Assembly: GCF_012932495.1 (NCBI RefSeq)
Contig: NZ_JABCNG010000011.1
Coordinates: forward strand, 1-38,591
Length of the DNA: 38,591 nt
Origin: Novosphingobium sp. SG919
GTDB lineage: Bacteria > Pseudomonadota > Alphaproteobacteria > Sphingomonadales > Sphingomonadaceae
Direction of reading: 5' to 3'
Positions 29,759 through 37,067 of the stretch are shown here, one piece after another (the stretch's first letter is position 1; the number at the start of each line of letters is the position of its first letter). The translations under genes were made by a program, and so were the position numbers. Below the pieces are notes generated by a model. It was not told where the DNA came from. It worked only from the letters and a program-made list of their open reading frames with translations, and made no database searches.

Positions 29759-30351
29759 GGAGAATCGTGTTGCCTCGGATCATCGGAGTTTCTGCCTTCA
29801 GTCTCACCGGGCCACTGGTTGAAGAGCAGCAGGAATCTCTAAGCCAGTTTTGTGATGCAACCTGCACGATCCGAACTGCAAGACTCAAAGACCTTCAGAA
29901 GAAGCTTCGACGGGGTGGTGTGACTCTTCAGAGCGGCGATATGATCGTGTTTCTCACCGTCGCTGTTTTCCCGGGGCCCATCGAAGCGCTCGTCCAGTTC
30001 GTCCTCCAAGCTCACGAGCACGGAGTTGCAGTCCGCTTCCTCCAAAACGATGTCACGCTTGATCCGGTGAAGCTGACGGCAGAATTGGCGGGTTTTCTCG
30101 CGATGCTCGCAGCCCACAGTGAGGCACAGGCTGCCGAGCAGCTCGCCCGCTCGCCCGAAACCCGCGCGCAGTCGGGCCAGCCTCGCAAGCTCTCCGAGAA
30201 AAGCATCTTGGAACTGAAGGCGGAGCTGGAAAAGCCGAAGCCCAACATGGCCGCTTTAGCGCGCCAGCTCGGGATTTCCCGCGCTACGCTGTACCGATAC
30301 GTCAAGCGCATCAGCGATGAGTATGCCGAGGGCTCCGGCCCTCGCGATTAG
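29755..30351 (+). CDS. Resolvase-like DNA-binding protein without catalytic arginines
   Basis: A 198-residue protein that follows the layout of a small serine resolvase from end to end. IIGVSAFSLTGP is in the place of GYARVST, GDMIVFLTVAVFPGPIEALV in the place of the LDRLGR strand-helix, GVAVRFLQNDV, LAGFLAMLAAHSEAQAAEQL as the E-helix, and a C-terminal HTH (NMAALARQLGISRATLYRYV). Ser16 aligns with the nucleophile, but the arginines of ARVS, LDRLGR and ERTR are gone. It is therefore unlikely to recombine DNA and is more likely a regulator binding the inverted repeat over its own start. Its end overlaps the convergent XRE gene. Confidence 0.65.
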   Translation: MRRIVLPRIIGVSAFSLTGPLVEEQQESLSQFCDATCTIRTARLKDLQKKLRRGGVTLQSGDMIVFLTVAVFPGPIEALVQFVLQAHEHGVAVRFLQNDVTLDPVKLTAELAGFLAMLAAHSEAQAAEQLARSPETRAQSGQPRKLSEKSILELKAELEKPKPNMAALARQLGISRATLYRYVKRISDEYAEGSGPRD

Positions 30352-30695
30352 ATCCCGGTAGATATGCTACAGTTCAGCACCGATGCCCCGATCACTGTGC
30401 TAAGACTGGCGTGCGGCAAGCGGTGTCCTGTCGCCACGGTCTCGACCGGCAGCGCGGCTTTCACTCCACCCCTGCGGAACAGCAGCTCCGGCTCGAAATT
30501 CATCGCAACGGCAATCGCGATCACCTCATTCAACCGCAACAAACCTTCACACTCTCCAAGAGCTGTCCTCGCAACATTGACCGGAACCTTGGCCCGACGC
30601 GCCAACTCCTGTGCGGACCAGCCCTTGCGAGACACTCCAATGCGGCAGTTTTTTACAATGATTTCTTGATCTTCGAGCCTTCTACGAGCTTGCAT
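30348..30695 (-). CDS. XRE-like HTH regulator
   Basis: A 115-residue protein. The N-terminal 65 residues resemble an XRE helix-turn-helix (RKGWSAQELARRAKVPVNVA, then LLRLNEVIAIAVAMNFEPE). The C-terminal 40 residues are of unknown type. It shares its last bases with the convergent resolvase-like gene. It lies 77 bases after a second XRE gene on the same strand, and the two may form an operon. The targets are unknown. Confidence 0.65.
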   Translation of the reverse strand: MQARRRLEDQEIIVKNCRIGVSRKGWSAQELARRAKVPVNVARTALGECEGLLRLNEVIAIAVAMNFEPELLFRRGGVKAALPVETVATGHRLPHASLSTVIGASVLNCSISTGI

Positions 30696-30772
30696 TTTGG
30701 AACTCCATCTTCAGGTTGACGAAGTCCCTGCGGACGACTGCACGGCCAATTTGCCGAACCGCCGCCCGAACA

Positions 30773-31039
30773 TCAAGCTTTCGGATCGGCCTCTTGCACG
30801 AGGTCAACCAACGAACAGCCCAACCCTATCGCCAGAACCGTCAACGTCTCAATCGTCGGATTACCCACGCCGTTTTCAACTCGGGAAATATGCGCCAGGC
30901 TTATTCCGGACTGTGCATGCAGGTCGATCTGGGAGAACCCAGCCCGTTCCCGGAAGTAACGCACTCGCTCGCCTATCCGGATCGCGGTCCTGGTGGTGAC
31001 TTCATCGACGTTCAGGCATCTCATGCGCTGGTCCTCCAA
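30773..31039 (-). CDS. XRE-family transcriptional regulator
   Basis: An 88-residue protein made almost wholly of an XRE helix-turn-helix: IGERVRYFRERAGFSQIDLH, GISLAHISRVENGVGNPTIE, and TLTVLAIGLGCSLVDLVQ. This is the phage Cro/C1-like fold with the typical RVENG.. and PTIETL features. No effector domain is present. It is divergent from the gene at 31147 with a 107-base gap, where its own promoter and the neighbour's must lie. Confidence 0.85.
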   Translation of the reverse strand: MEDQRMRCLNVDEVTTRTAIRIGERVRYFRERAGFSQIDLHAQSGISLAHISRVENGVGNPTIETLTVLAIGLGCSLVDLVQEADPKA

Positions 31040-31146
31040 AGGCCCAATTTTCCCTAGAAATGCCTAACAACATCTTGCCTCAACCCATATCCGTGGCGAA
31101 CTACCTTCGGTTTACATCGCCGCACAAATTCGGCAGATAGGGTCCC

Positions 31147-31593
31147 ATGGAAGCAGAACGCGAATCCCCGCTAAGCGAGTCGACCTTGCGTATCCGTGAG
31201 CGGCGTGAGCTCATGTACCGCTCCGGCGCCCGCCAACGCAAATTCCGGATTCGCACTACCAGTTTGAAAACCATAGATAATCTCAAATCGCTCTACCGCT
31301 TCCGCAACAGAGATGCAGTTGCGAACAACCTGCTTAGCAAAGCAAGGACACTCTACAATCCTGAGGACCTCCAGCTCGTCCCAGCCATCTCTCAGGGAGA
31401 GTCTACGGCTGATGTCGTGCTGATGCTGGACCAAAACTATCTCGATTACATCGATGAGATTCGCGCGCACTATCCCGGCACCACCGTCGGCCGTGCACTC
31501 GAAAGCTTGCTCGCCAAGATCTCCGATCTGGAGCCGGCGCCGCAACAACTTCGCATGAACCTGAATTTTAAGGAGGGCGCCGTGAGCGGATAA
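31147..31593 (+). CDS. Hypothetical DNA-binding-like protein
   Basis: A 148-residue protein. Residues 30 to 65 (RKFRIRTTSLKTIDNLKSLY, then RFRNRDAVANNLLSKA) look like a strand followed by two helices, as in ribbon-helix-helix proteins. A second segment (VLMLDQNYLDYIDEIRAHYP, TTVGRALESLLAKI) looks like a second such unit. It would therefore be another two-unit RHH protein on this plasmid. It lies just before the Rep candidate and may control copy number (inference). A hairpin follows its stop codon. Confidence 0.6.
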   Translation: MEAERESPLSESTLRIRERRELMYRSGARQRKFRIRTTSLKTIDNLKSLYRFRNRDAVANNLLSKARTLYNPEDLQLVPAISQGESTADVVLMLDQNYLDYIDEIRAHYPGTTVGRALESLLAKISDLEPAPQQLRMNLNFKEGAVSG

Positions 31594-31598
31594 ACGAA

Positions 31599-31680
31599 GC
31601 CCGGCACGAGGCCGGGCATCGAAGATAGACCCAAGTGGTTGGCGCCACTGGAAGCCGCTAAACAGTAAGGCGGGTCTATC
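31599..31680 (+). other. Structured leader or terminator upstream of the Rep candidate
   Basis: A 7-bp hairpin (GCCCGGC/GCCGGGC, 31599-31617) is followed by a long-range pair, GATAGACCC (31624-31632) with GGGTCTATC (31672-31680), which encloses a further stem AGTGG/CCACT (31634-31649). The nested layout could be a branched RNA structure. It sits 88 bases before the rep-like start, where replication control RNAs are often found. Confidence 0.5.
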
Positions 31681-31767
31681 TCAACTGACATCACCTGTCA
31701 AGGATGCGCGCTTCGCGCCACGCACGAGTTTTGCCTGCTGACGGCCTCTCGAATGGGAGGACGAACG

Positions 31768-32751
31768 ATGGAACACGCCTATCAAAATCGTGCCGCAGAC
31801 CTGCCCTGGTCCGCGATCGATTCCTTGCGCGCGGAGGGCGTCGCGCACGACGATATTCGAATGGCTCTCGATCTGCAGGCGCAACAGCGCGCCGCCGGCG
31901 TGCCGGTGCTGCCCCTCCGCGTCATTTGCGGGCTTGAGCCTCGCCGAACCTCCGCCGCGCGCCTTCTCGCAACGCCAACGAAGCCCCGCGTTGCCAAAGG
32001 CGGGATCCACATCACCCGCCGGCCAGTGTGGGCAGGAAGCGTTCAAACAGGATCTGCAGAGGAACATTGCTTCGCTCGGCCGCTCTCTGCGACCATGCGA
32101 AAGATGATCGCCAACGCCTGCTATCGGACTTTCAAGCAGGCCAAAGAGCTTGCTCGCGAAGCCCGGACCGGAACGCGGTCGCTCACCGCTGAGGAGCAGA
32201 AGCTCATCGGCTTCACCACATCGTGTCGCGACATCCTGCTGAAGCTTCTCGACGACGAGAAATTCCGTAAGGGATGGTGCGTCCCTGCCTACGAAACCAT
32301 CATGCGCTGGACCGGCCTTTCGCGCAGCACAGTCCATCGCTCTCTGCGCGCATTGGCCGATCTCGGGTTCATCGAATGGGTCCGCCGGTTCATCTACACC
32401 AAGGACCGGGATTTCGGCGCGCGGTCCGAACAGACATCAAACCTTTACCGCATCACCCTGCCGGCCTGGCTCTCGAAGCTTCTGGGTCTCCAGGCACCAA
32501 CCCCCGATGACCATGCGCACCGCCTCGACACCGCTCAGGAGGAGTACGCTACAATGCTTGCCCAGCTCCCCCCGGGACAGCGCGCCAGACAAATGCCGAG
32601 CAACCTTTCCGAGCGCGCCACCCTGATCAGCGCTGCGCTGCGCACCTCGCTGCGACACAGCCTCCCAGCCACAGGCCGTGAGTGTCAAACATGGACTGCT
32701 CCTCATCCGAATTCATTTATTACTAAGAAGGGGAAAGCGGAATCGGCCTAG
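31768..32751 (+). CDS. Winged-helix protein, candidate replication initiator
   Basis: A 327-residue protein. Residues 160 to 225 form a clear winged helix (VPAYETIMRWTGLSRSTVHR, then SLRALADLGFIEWVRR and a basic wing), and SEQTSNLYRITLPAWL follows. The N-terminal 60 residues (LPWSAIDSLRAEGVAHDDIR) look like another small helical domain. Plasmid Rep proteins with one HTH of this kind are known in alphaproteobacteria, and no other Rep is seen in the window, so it is the best candidate, but no named Rep family is recognised. The ATG at 31768 has GGGAGG 7 bases upstream. Structured DNA lies on both sides. Confidence 0.55.
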   Translation: MEHAYQNRAADLPWSAIDSLRAEGVAHDDIRMALDLQAQQRAAGVPVLPLRVICGLEPRRTSAARLLATPTKPRVAKGGIHITRRPVWAGSVQTGSAEEHCFARPLSATMRKMIANACYRTFKQAKELAREARTGTRSLTAEEQKLIGFTTSCRDILLKLLDDEKFRKGWCVPAYETIMRWTGLSRSTVHRSLRALADLGFIEWVRRFIYTKDRDFGARSEQTSNLYRITLPAWLSKLLGLQAPTPDDHAHRLDTAQEEYATMLAQLPPGQRARQMPSNLSERATLISAALRTSLRHSLPATGRECQTWTAPHPNSFITKKGKAESA

Positions 32752-32820
32752 TCGGCCGATAAACTTGCCCTGACGGGCCAACCAAACCGGACACCGTATT
32801 CCAAAACCGCAAAGTTCGAT

Positions 32821-32877
32821 CCTGCGGCAGCCGCAGGACGGCGGCTAGCGCCGCCGATTGCTCCCCAGGAGGAGCAA
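32821..32877. other. Three tandem perfect hairpins after the Rep candidate
   Basis: Within 57 bases are CCTGCGG/CCGCAGG (32821-32837), GGCGGC/GCCGCC (32840-32855) and TTGCTCC/GGAGCAA (32858-32877), each perfect and with 2 bases between neighbours. Possible roles are a terminator, a single-strand initiation site or a control RNA. No iterons are seen near it. Confidence 0.5.
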
Positions 32878-32907
32878 GCGGAATCCGAGCGCGCCGATCC
32901 GGCGTCC

Positions 32908-32943
32908 CTATTGTCTCACATTGCGTATATGTTATAGAGACAC
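32908..32943 (+). promoter_or_regulatory. Shared 36-bp control element, primase copy
   Basis: This matches 25891-25926 (minus strand). It includes a TGTCTC/GAGACA dyad, a TTGTCT -35-like box and TATAGA as -10 at 16 bases spacing. The predicted start of transcription falls close to the ATG at 32945, so the mRNA may be leaderless or nearly so. Confidence 0.6.
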
Positions 32944-32944
32944 T

Positions 32945-33832
32945 ATGGCGCTCTCTCCCATCCAAGCCGCGAAAGACATCACCCTTCACCTGAAGGGCGA
33001 ATGGAATGACCGACGCCACACTGGCTTGGCCTGTTGTCCTGCCCACCCTGACAGAAATCCGTCTCTCTCCATACGGCCTGGTCACAAGGCTGTTCTGTAT
33101 CACTGTTTCGCTGGTTGCTCCCTGGAACAGATCCTCGCCGCGTTGAAAAACCTCCGGCTTTCTCCCAGGATTGACCAGAACGCCCCGCCGGCAGCGCTCC
33201 CACGACCCGATGAAGGCAACTTGGCCCGCCAGCTCTGGTCATCGGCTTTGCCCGTTCGAGGCACCCTTGCCGCCCACTACCTCTCCCACCGCGGTCTTTC
33301 CGATCTCTCCATTGGTCGTTTCCTCCCCAACGCAGTGACCTATCTCAATGAGCGGCGCCTCGTTCTGCCCGCAATCATCTTTGCATATGAAAACGCCCGG
33401 CAGGTCACAGCAATACAGCGCGTCTTCCTCGACCCTGTGACCGGCGGCAAAACCGCCATCCTGCCCAAGGCCAAACGCAATCTCGCCCTGCCAGGCGACG
33501 GCGCTATCCGCTTCGGCCGAGTGGCTGGGGGCATTCTCAATCTCGCTGAGGGGCCCGAGGACGCTGCCTCTGTGATGCTCTGGAAGAACCAGCCCGGTTG
33601 CTGGGCCGCCGGCGGTGTCGAACGGTACTTCCATATCGCGATTCCCGATGAAGTTCACACTGTCCGATTGTGGACCCAACACGGCGTTGCTGCGGCTCAG
33701 TGCCTCGAGAAAGCCCGCCCGCACTTAACCGCCAACGGGCGAAAGCTGATCGTCGAGACACCTCCCCCAAACTGCGACTGGAACGACGCCTGGCTTTCGG
33801 CCCGCCCCCGCGCTGCAGGAGCTTCCCTGTGA
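32945..33832 (+). CDS. Primase-like CHC2/Toprim protein with degenerate Toprim site
   Basis: A 295-residue protein. The N-terminal zinc-binding module (CCPAHPDRNPSLSI, then YHCFAGCS) is the primase/helicase CHC2 type. A Toprim-like domain follows (YLNERRLVLPAIIFAYENAR, then GILNLAEGPEDAASVMLWK, GCWAAGGVERYF). The conserved glutamate is in AEGPED, but the DxD acidic pair expected in VRLW...G.AAA is replaced by WTQ. Metal-dependent catalysis is thus doubtful. It overlaps the nuclease gene by 4 bases. It could prime or regulate replication or lead DNA synthesis during transfer. Confidence 0.75.
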   Translation: MALSPIQAAKDITLHLKGEWNDRRHTGLACCPAHPDRNPSLSIRPGHKAVLYHCFAGCSLEQILAALKNLRLSPRIDQNAPPAALPRPDEGNLARQLWSSALPVRGTLAAHYLSHRGLSDLSIGRFLPNAVTYLNERRLVLPAIIFAYENARQVTAIQRVFLDPVTGGKTAILPKAKRNLALPGDGAIRFGRVAGGILNLAEGPEDAASVMLWKNQPGCWAAGGVERYFHIAIPDEVHTVRLWTQHGVAAAQCLEKARPHLTANGRKLIVETPPPNCDWNDAWLSARPRAAGASL

Positions 33833-34350
33833 CGTTCGGCCGCATGACAGTTTGGCTTGGCGCTGCCGCCCTCGGTGCCTTCGGCTTCTTCCATATGCCG
33901 CTTCGACCCTCCCTCAGCACCCCACCGCTTGCCAAATCAGGGAGCTTCACAGCCACGCCAACGACTTCGGTCCCCGCGTACACCGCGTTATGCTACGCGA
34001 TCGATGGCGACACTCTGCGGTGTGGGCCTGGCTATGTCCGCCGAATTCGCCTTCTGGGGATCGATGCAGCCGAGCTGCCCGGTCATTGCCGCAAGGGCCG
34101 CGACTGCGCCCCCGGCGATCCTTGGGCGCACAAGCGTGCCCTCGCCGCCTTCGCGAACCAAACGCTTACCATCTATCCACTCAAGCAGGACGTTTACGGC
34201 CGCACCGTCGCGATCGTCCGCAACACCGTTGGGGTCAATGCGAGCTGCTTCATGCTCCAATTCGGCGCCACCTATCGGCCCAGCTACGATGAGCGCGACC
34301 TGATCGCGGACGAGTGTCGTCCCGGTCACGGCCGGACGAATGTCAACTAA
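33829..34350 (+). CDS. Thermonuclease-family (SNase-like) secreted or membrane-anchored nuclease
   Basis: A 173-residue protein. An N-terminal hydrophobic segment (TVWLGAAALGAFGFFHMPL) is a signal or anchor. The nuclease core contains YAIDGDTLRC (Asp61), RIRLLGIDAAELPG (Arg74 and Glu82) and VYGRTVAIV (Arg125), all matching the catalytic set of staphylococcal nuclease. The start is a GTG at 33829 with AGGAG 7 bases upstream, coupled to the previous stop (GTGA); an ATG at 33844 is possible. Such nucleases are often found on conjugative plasmids with no firmly known role. Confidence 0.8.
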   Translation: MTFGRMTVWLGAAALGAFGFFHMPLRPSLSTPPLAKSGSFTATPTTSVPAYTALCYAIDGDTLRCGPGYVRRIRLLGIDAAELPGHCRKGRDCAPGDPWAHKRALAAFANQTLTIYPLKQDVYGRTVAIVRNTVGVNASCFMLQFGATYRPSYDERDLIADECRPGHGRTNVN

Positions 34351-34378
34351 CCTCATTTTCAATGAGAGTTAGTTGACA
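34341..34378. promoter_or_regulatory. Long inverted repeat between nuclease and topoisomerase genes
   Basis: The left arm TGTCAACTAAC (34341-34351) plus CTCATT pairs with AATGAG plus GTTAGTTGACA (34361-34378), giving 17 pairs with one bulged A. The nuclease stop codon is inside it. TGTCAACT also appears in the res-like array at 6661, so it may be a protein site as well as a terminator. Confidence 0.6.
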
Positions 34379-34422
34379 GGTCTTACACCCTCCATCACCG
34401 TCTGAAACGCGAAAGCACCGGC

Positions 34423-36429
34423 ATGACCACGCTTGTCATCGTTGAATCTCCGGGGAAAATCAAAAAGATCGGAGCACTCCTCGGCCCCCGGTACAAGGTC
34501 GTCGCCAGTGTCGGCCACGTTCGCGATCTGCCCGATCGCGCCATGGGCCTCGAACCGCCAGATTTCATCCCTCACTATGTGCCCACGGACCGTGGCGCCG
34601 ACGTGTTGAAACGCCTGCGGCAAGACGTGGCTGCAGCCGATGCCGTGCTGCTTGCCACAGACCCGGATCGCGAAGGTGAGGCCATCTCCTGGCATCTCGC
34701 CGACGCATTGAAGCTGAAGGCCGCCCAGCGCATCACCTTCACTGCAATCACGAAGGACAAGGTTGAAGCCGCCGTCGCCGCGCCGCGCCCGATCGACATG
34801 CACCTGGTGCGCGCTCAGGAGGCGCGGCGGGCACTCGATCGGATCATTGGCTATCGTGTCAGCAGTGCACTGTCTGACCAAGCCGGATTTACCCTCACCG
34901 CTGGTCGGGTTCAAAGCCCCGCCGTTCGACTTGTCGTGGATCGCGAGCGCGAAATCGCCTCCTTCCGCGTCACCGAACATTTCGGCGCGGAGCTGACTTT
35001 CACTGCTCCGGACGGCGCACAGTGGAAGGCGCAGTGGGACACCAAGCCTCATCTGGTCGACGGGCAGGACTATCTCCTCGATCGCCAGCTCGCGGACGCC
35101 GCCGCCGCTGTGCGCCATCTTTGCGTCACCGCTTTCGAGGACAGCGAAAAGCCCCGCGCGCCGGCGGCGCCGTTCACGACATCGACCCTTCAACAAGCAG
35201 CAGGCCAGCGCCTCAAGCTGCGCCCCAAACGCACCATGGAACTTGCCCAACGGCTCTACGAACAAGGCGCGATTACCTATCACCGCACCGACACCCCCAA
35301 CATGGACGCCGCTGGAGCTGACGACATTGCCGCCTTCGCTGCCGGCGCCGGTCTCTCGCTCGCGGCAAAGAAGCGGACATGGAAGGCCAAGGAAGGTGCG
35401 CAAGAAGGCCACGAAGCGATCCGGCCCACCCATGCCGCAGACATTGAGGCGGGTGAGACCGACGAGGAGAAGGCCCTCTATCGGCTGATCTGGCAGCGCG
35501 CCGTCGCCTCCCAGCTCGCCGACGCGCTCTATGCCGTGCGCACCGCCCAGCTCGCCGGCGATGCCGCCGGCGTGCCCGCCGGCGTGCCCATCAGTTTCAA
35601 GGCCTCAGGGCGCACGCTGATCAACCCGGGCTGGCTCGCCGTCTATGCCGATCATCCGGATGACGACAGCAGTAAGGCCGGTGACGAGGACGACACCTCT
35701 ACCAACCCGGTGCCACAACTCGAAATCGGCGCCGATGTTGCCGCCGAAGGCGGCCGTGTGCTGACAAAGCACACCAAGCCGCCCACCCGTTTCACCGAGG
35801 CAACCCTGGTCAAGGAGCTGGAGCGCCAAGGCATCGGCCGGCCCAGCACCTACGCGGCCATTCTCGATAACATTTCCACGCGCGGCTACATCGTGGCTGG
35901 CGCCAAAGGCTATCTCACGCCGCACGCCAGCGGTGAGAAGATCCGCGACACCCTCGTTGGCCGCTTTCGCTTCATCGAGCTGGACTACACCCGCCAGCTC
36001 GAGGACGCACTTGATGACATCGCCACCGGCAAGGCCCGCTACACGCCCGTCGTCGCTTCCACCTGGGCAGCGCTGGACGGCGAGCTGGCGGCGCTTGCCG
36101 CCACTCCAGTTGCGCCAACTCACCCCTGCCCCGCTTGCGGCAAGGCCCTGCGCCAGCGCCGCGGCAAAAATGGCGTCTTCTGGTCCTGTTCCGGACGGGA
36201 TCAGGGCTGCACCTTCTCTGCCGACGATAAGGCAGGCAAGCCCATGCCGCGCAAGGCGCCGCCGCCAGTCTCGACCGAACATACGTGCCCGGATTGTGGC
36301 AAGGGATTGCGGCGGCGCCCGTCCCCGAAGGAACGTGGCAAGTTCTTCTGGGGATGCTCCGGTTTTCCCGATTGCCGCCAAACTTTTCGGGATCTCGCCG
36401 CAAAGCCGCTTTTTCCAGCTAAGCGCTGA
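34423..36429 (+). CDS. topA: DNA topoisomerase I (type IA)
   Basis: A 668-residue type IA topoisomerase. The Toprim domain starts at TLVIVESPGKIKKIG with acidic residues in ATDPDREGEAISWH (about residues 78 to 91). The GRVQSPAVRLV block is at residue 161. The catalytic tyrosine is Tyr286 in ITYHRTDT. Two C-terminal four-cysteine zinc ribbons (CPACGKAL...C.GRDQGC and CPDCGKGL...C.GFPDC) bind single-stranded DNA. It is shorter than chromosomal TopA (about 865 residues) but complete in domains, as for plasmid TraE/TopB-like enzymes. It relaxes negative supercoils and may aid transfer. Confidence 0.93.
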   Translation: MTTLVIVESPGKIKKIGALLGPRYKVVASVGHVRDLPDRAMGLEPPDFIPHYVPTDRGADVLKRLRQDVAAADAVLLATDPDREGEAISWHLADALKLKAAQRITFTAITKDKVEAAVAAPRPIDMHLVRAQEARRALDRIIGYRVSSALSDQAGFTLTAGRVQSPAVRLVVDREREIASFRVTEHFGAELTFTAPDGAQWKAQWDTKPHLVDGQDYLLDRQLADAAAAVRHLCVTAFEDSEKPRAPAAPFTTSTLQQAAGQRLKLRPKRTMELAQRLYEQGAITYHRTDTPNMDAAGADDIAAFAAGAGLSLAAKKRTWKAKEGAQEGHEAIRPTHAADIEAGETDEEKALYRLIWQRAVASQLADALYAVRTAQLAGDAAGVPAGVPISFKASGRTLINPGWLAVYADHPDDDSSKAGDEDDTSTNPVPQLEIGADVAAEGGRVLTKHTKPPTRFTEATLVKELERQGIGRPSTYAAILDNISTRGYIVAGAKGYLTPHASGEKIRDTLVGRFRFIELDYTRQLEDALDDIATGKARYTPVVASTWAALDGELAALAATPVAPTHPCPACGKALRQRRGKNGVFWSCSGRDQGCTFSADDKAGKPMPRKAPPPVSTEHTCPDCGKGLRRRPSPKERGKFFWGCSGFPDCRQTFRDLAAKPLFPAKR

Positions 36430-36440
36430 AGGTTGTCACG

Positions 36441-36920
36441 ATGATTCCCGGCGCCGACCCGCCCCGTTGGGCTGTCCCGCTCGCCGCAGGCATCCTCCTG
36501 GCCTTTCTTACCAACAACGCCGCGCCCGATCTGCTGACCCGTCTGCGCGAGACGCACTCCACTTCCAAATGTACTGCCATTGCCGGCGACACTATTCGGT
36601 GTGGCCCCGGCCCCGGCGGCCTAATCCGGCTGATTGGCCTTGAAACGGCCGGCGATCCTTATGCGCAAACCCAAGCACTCCAGCGCTTTGCCGCCGGGCC
36701 GCTTACGATCCATCCCCTGGGCATCGATCGCGACGGCCGCACGCTCGCCTCCGTTACTGATCGAGCAGGCAGAAACGCGAGCTGCGCCGCGATCGCCGCC
36801 GGAGCCCGCTACGTCGCGGATTGGGATGTCCACTCCGAGATCCGGATTTCATGCGCGATTGACGCGCTCTCCAGAGCTGCGAATGATGCGCGCAGTGAGC
36901 GGAAAGGACCTTCCGATTAA
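36441..36920 (+). CDS. Degenerate SNase-like paralogue
   Basis: A 159-residue protein with an N-terminal hydrophobic segment (WAVPLAAGILLAFL) and an SNase-like core (IAGDTIRCGPGPGG, LIRLIGLETAGD, IDRDGRTLASV). Asp50, Arg63 and Arg100 align with the catalytic set, but glycine (Gly71) is in the place of the general-base glutamate. It is thus a probable inactive relative of the gene at 33829, although the two are diverged. It starts 12 bases after topA. It may bind nucleic acid or be under decay. Confidence 0.65.
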   Translation: MIPGADPPRWAVPLAAGILLAFLTNNAAPDLLTRLRETHSTSKCTAIAGDTIRCGPGPGGLIRLIGLETAGDPYAQTQALQRFAAGPLTIHPLGIDRDGRTLASVTDRAGRNASCAAIAAGARYVADWDVHSEIRISCAIDALSRAANDARSERKGPSD

Positions 36921-36955
36921 GCGGTCAAAAGGCCCTCGCCAGCGATCGATGTCAG

Positions 36956-36984
36956 TTGACGCTCGGAAAATCATTGCATTTTAA
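36956..36984 (+). promoter_or_regulatory. Candidate promoter of the Abi-linked RNA
   Basis: TTGACG (36956-36961) is followed by TTTTAA (36979-36984) at 17 bases. It shares AGTTGACG with the resolvase promoter region at about 6691. Transcription would begin near 36991. Confidence 0.45.
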
Positions 36985-36989
36985 CAGAC

Positions 36990-37065
36990 TCAACGCTATG
37001 TTGAAAAAGTCATGGGCCGCCACACGTCCTCTTCGGGGGAGTGCAAAAGGGCGGCCCTTCTTTTT
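36990..37065 (+). ncRNA. Small structured RNA upstream of the Abi gene
   Basis: A 5-bp hairpin (TCAAC/GTTGA, 36990-37004) is followed by a long composite hairpin: outer stem GGGCCGCC (37014-37021) with GGCGGCCC (37050-37057), and inner stem CAC-TCCTC (37023-37031) with GGGGA-GTG (37036-37043) around a TTCG tetraloop. A T-run (37058-37065) follows, so it has the form of a factor-independent terminator. It ends 2 bases before the Abi ATG. A compact RNA with a tetraloop, a plausible promoter and its own terminator points to a distinct transcript and possibly a partner of the protein. Confidence 0.65.
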
Positions 37066-37067
37066 GA

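Noticed and set aside
34369..35433. A 354-residue open frame on the minus strand inside topA
   Set aside because: It is antisense to a topoisomerase with all motifs intact and has no recognisable protein features.
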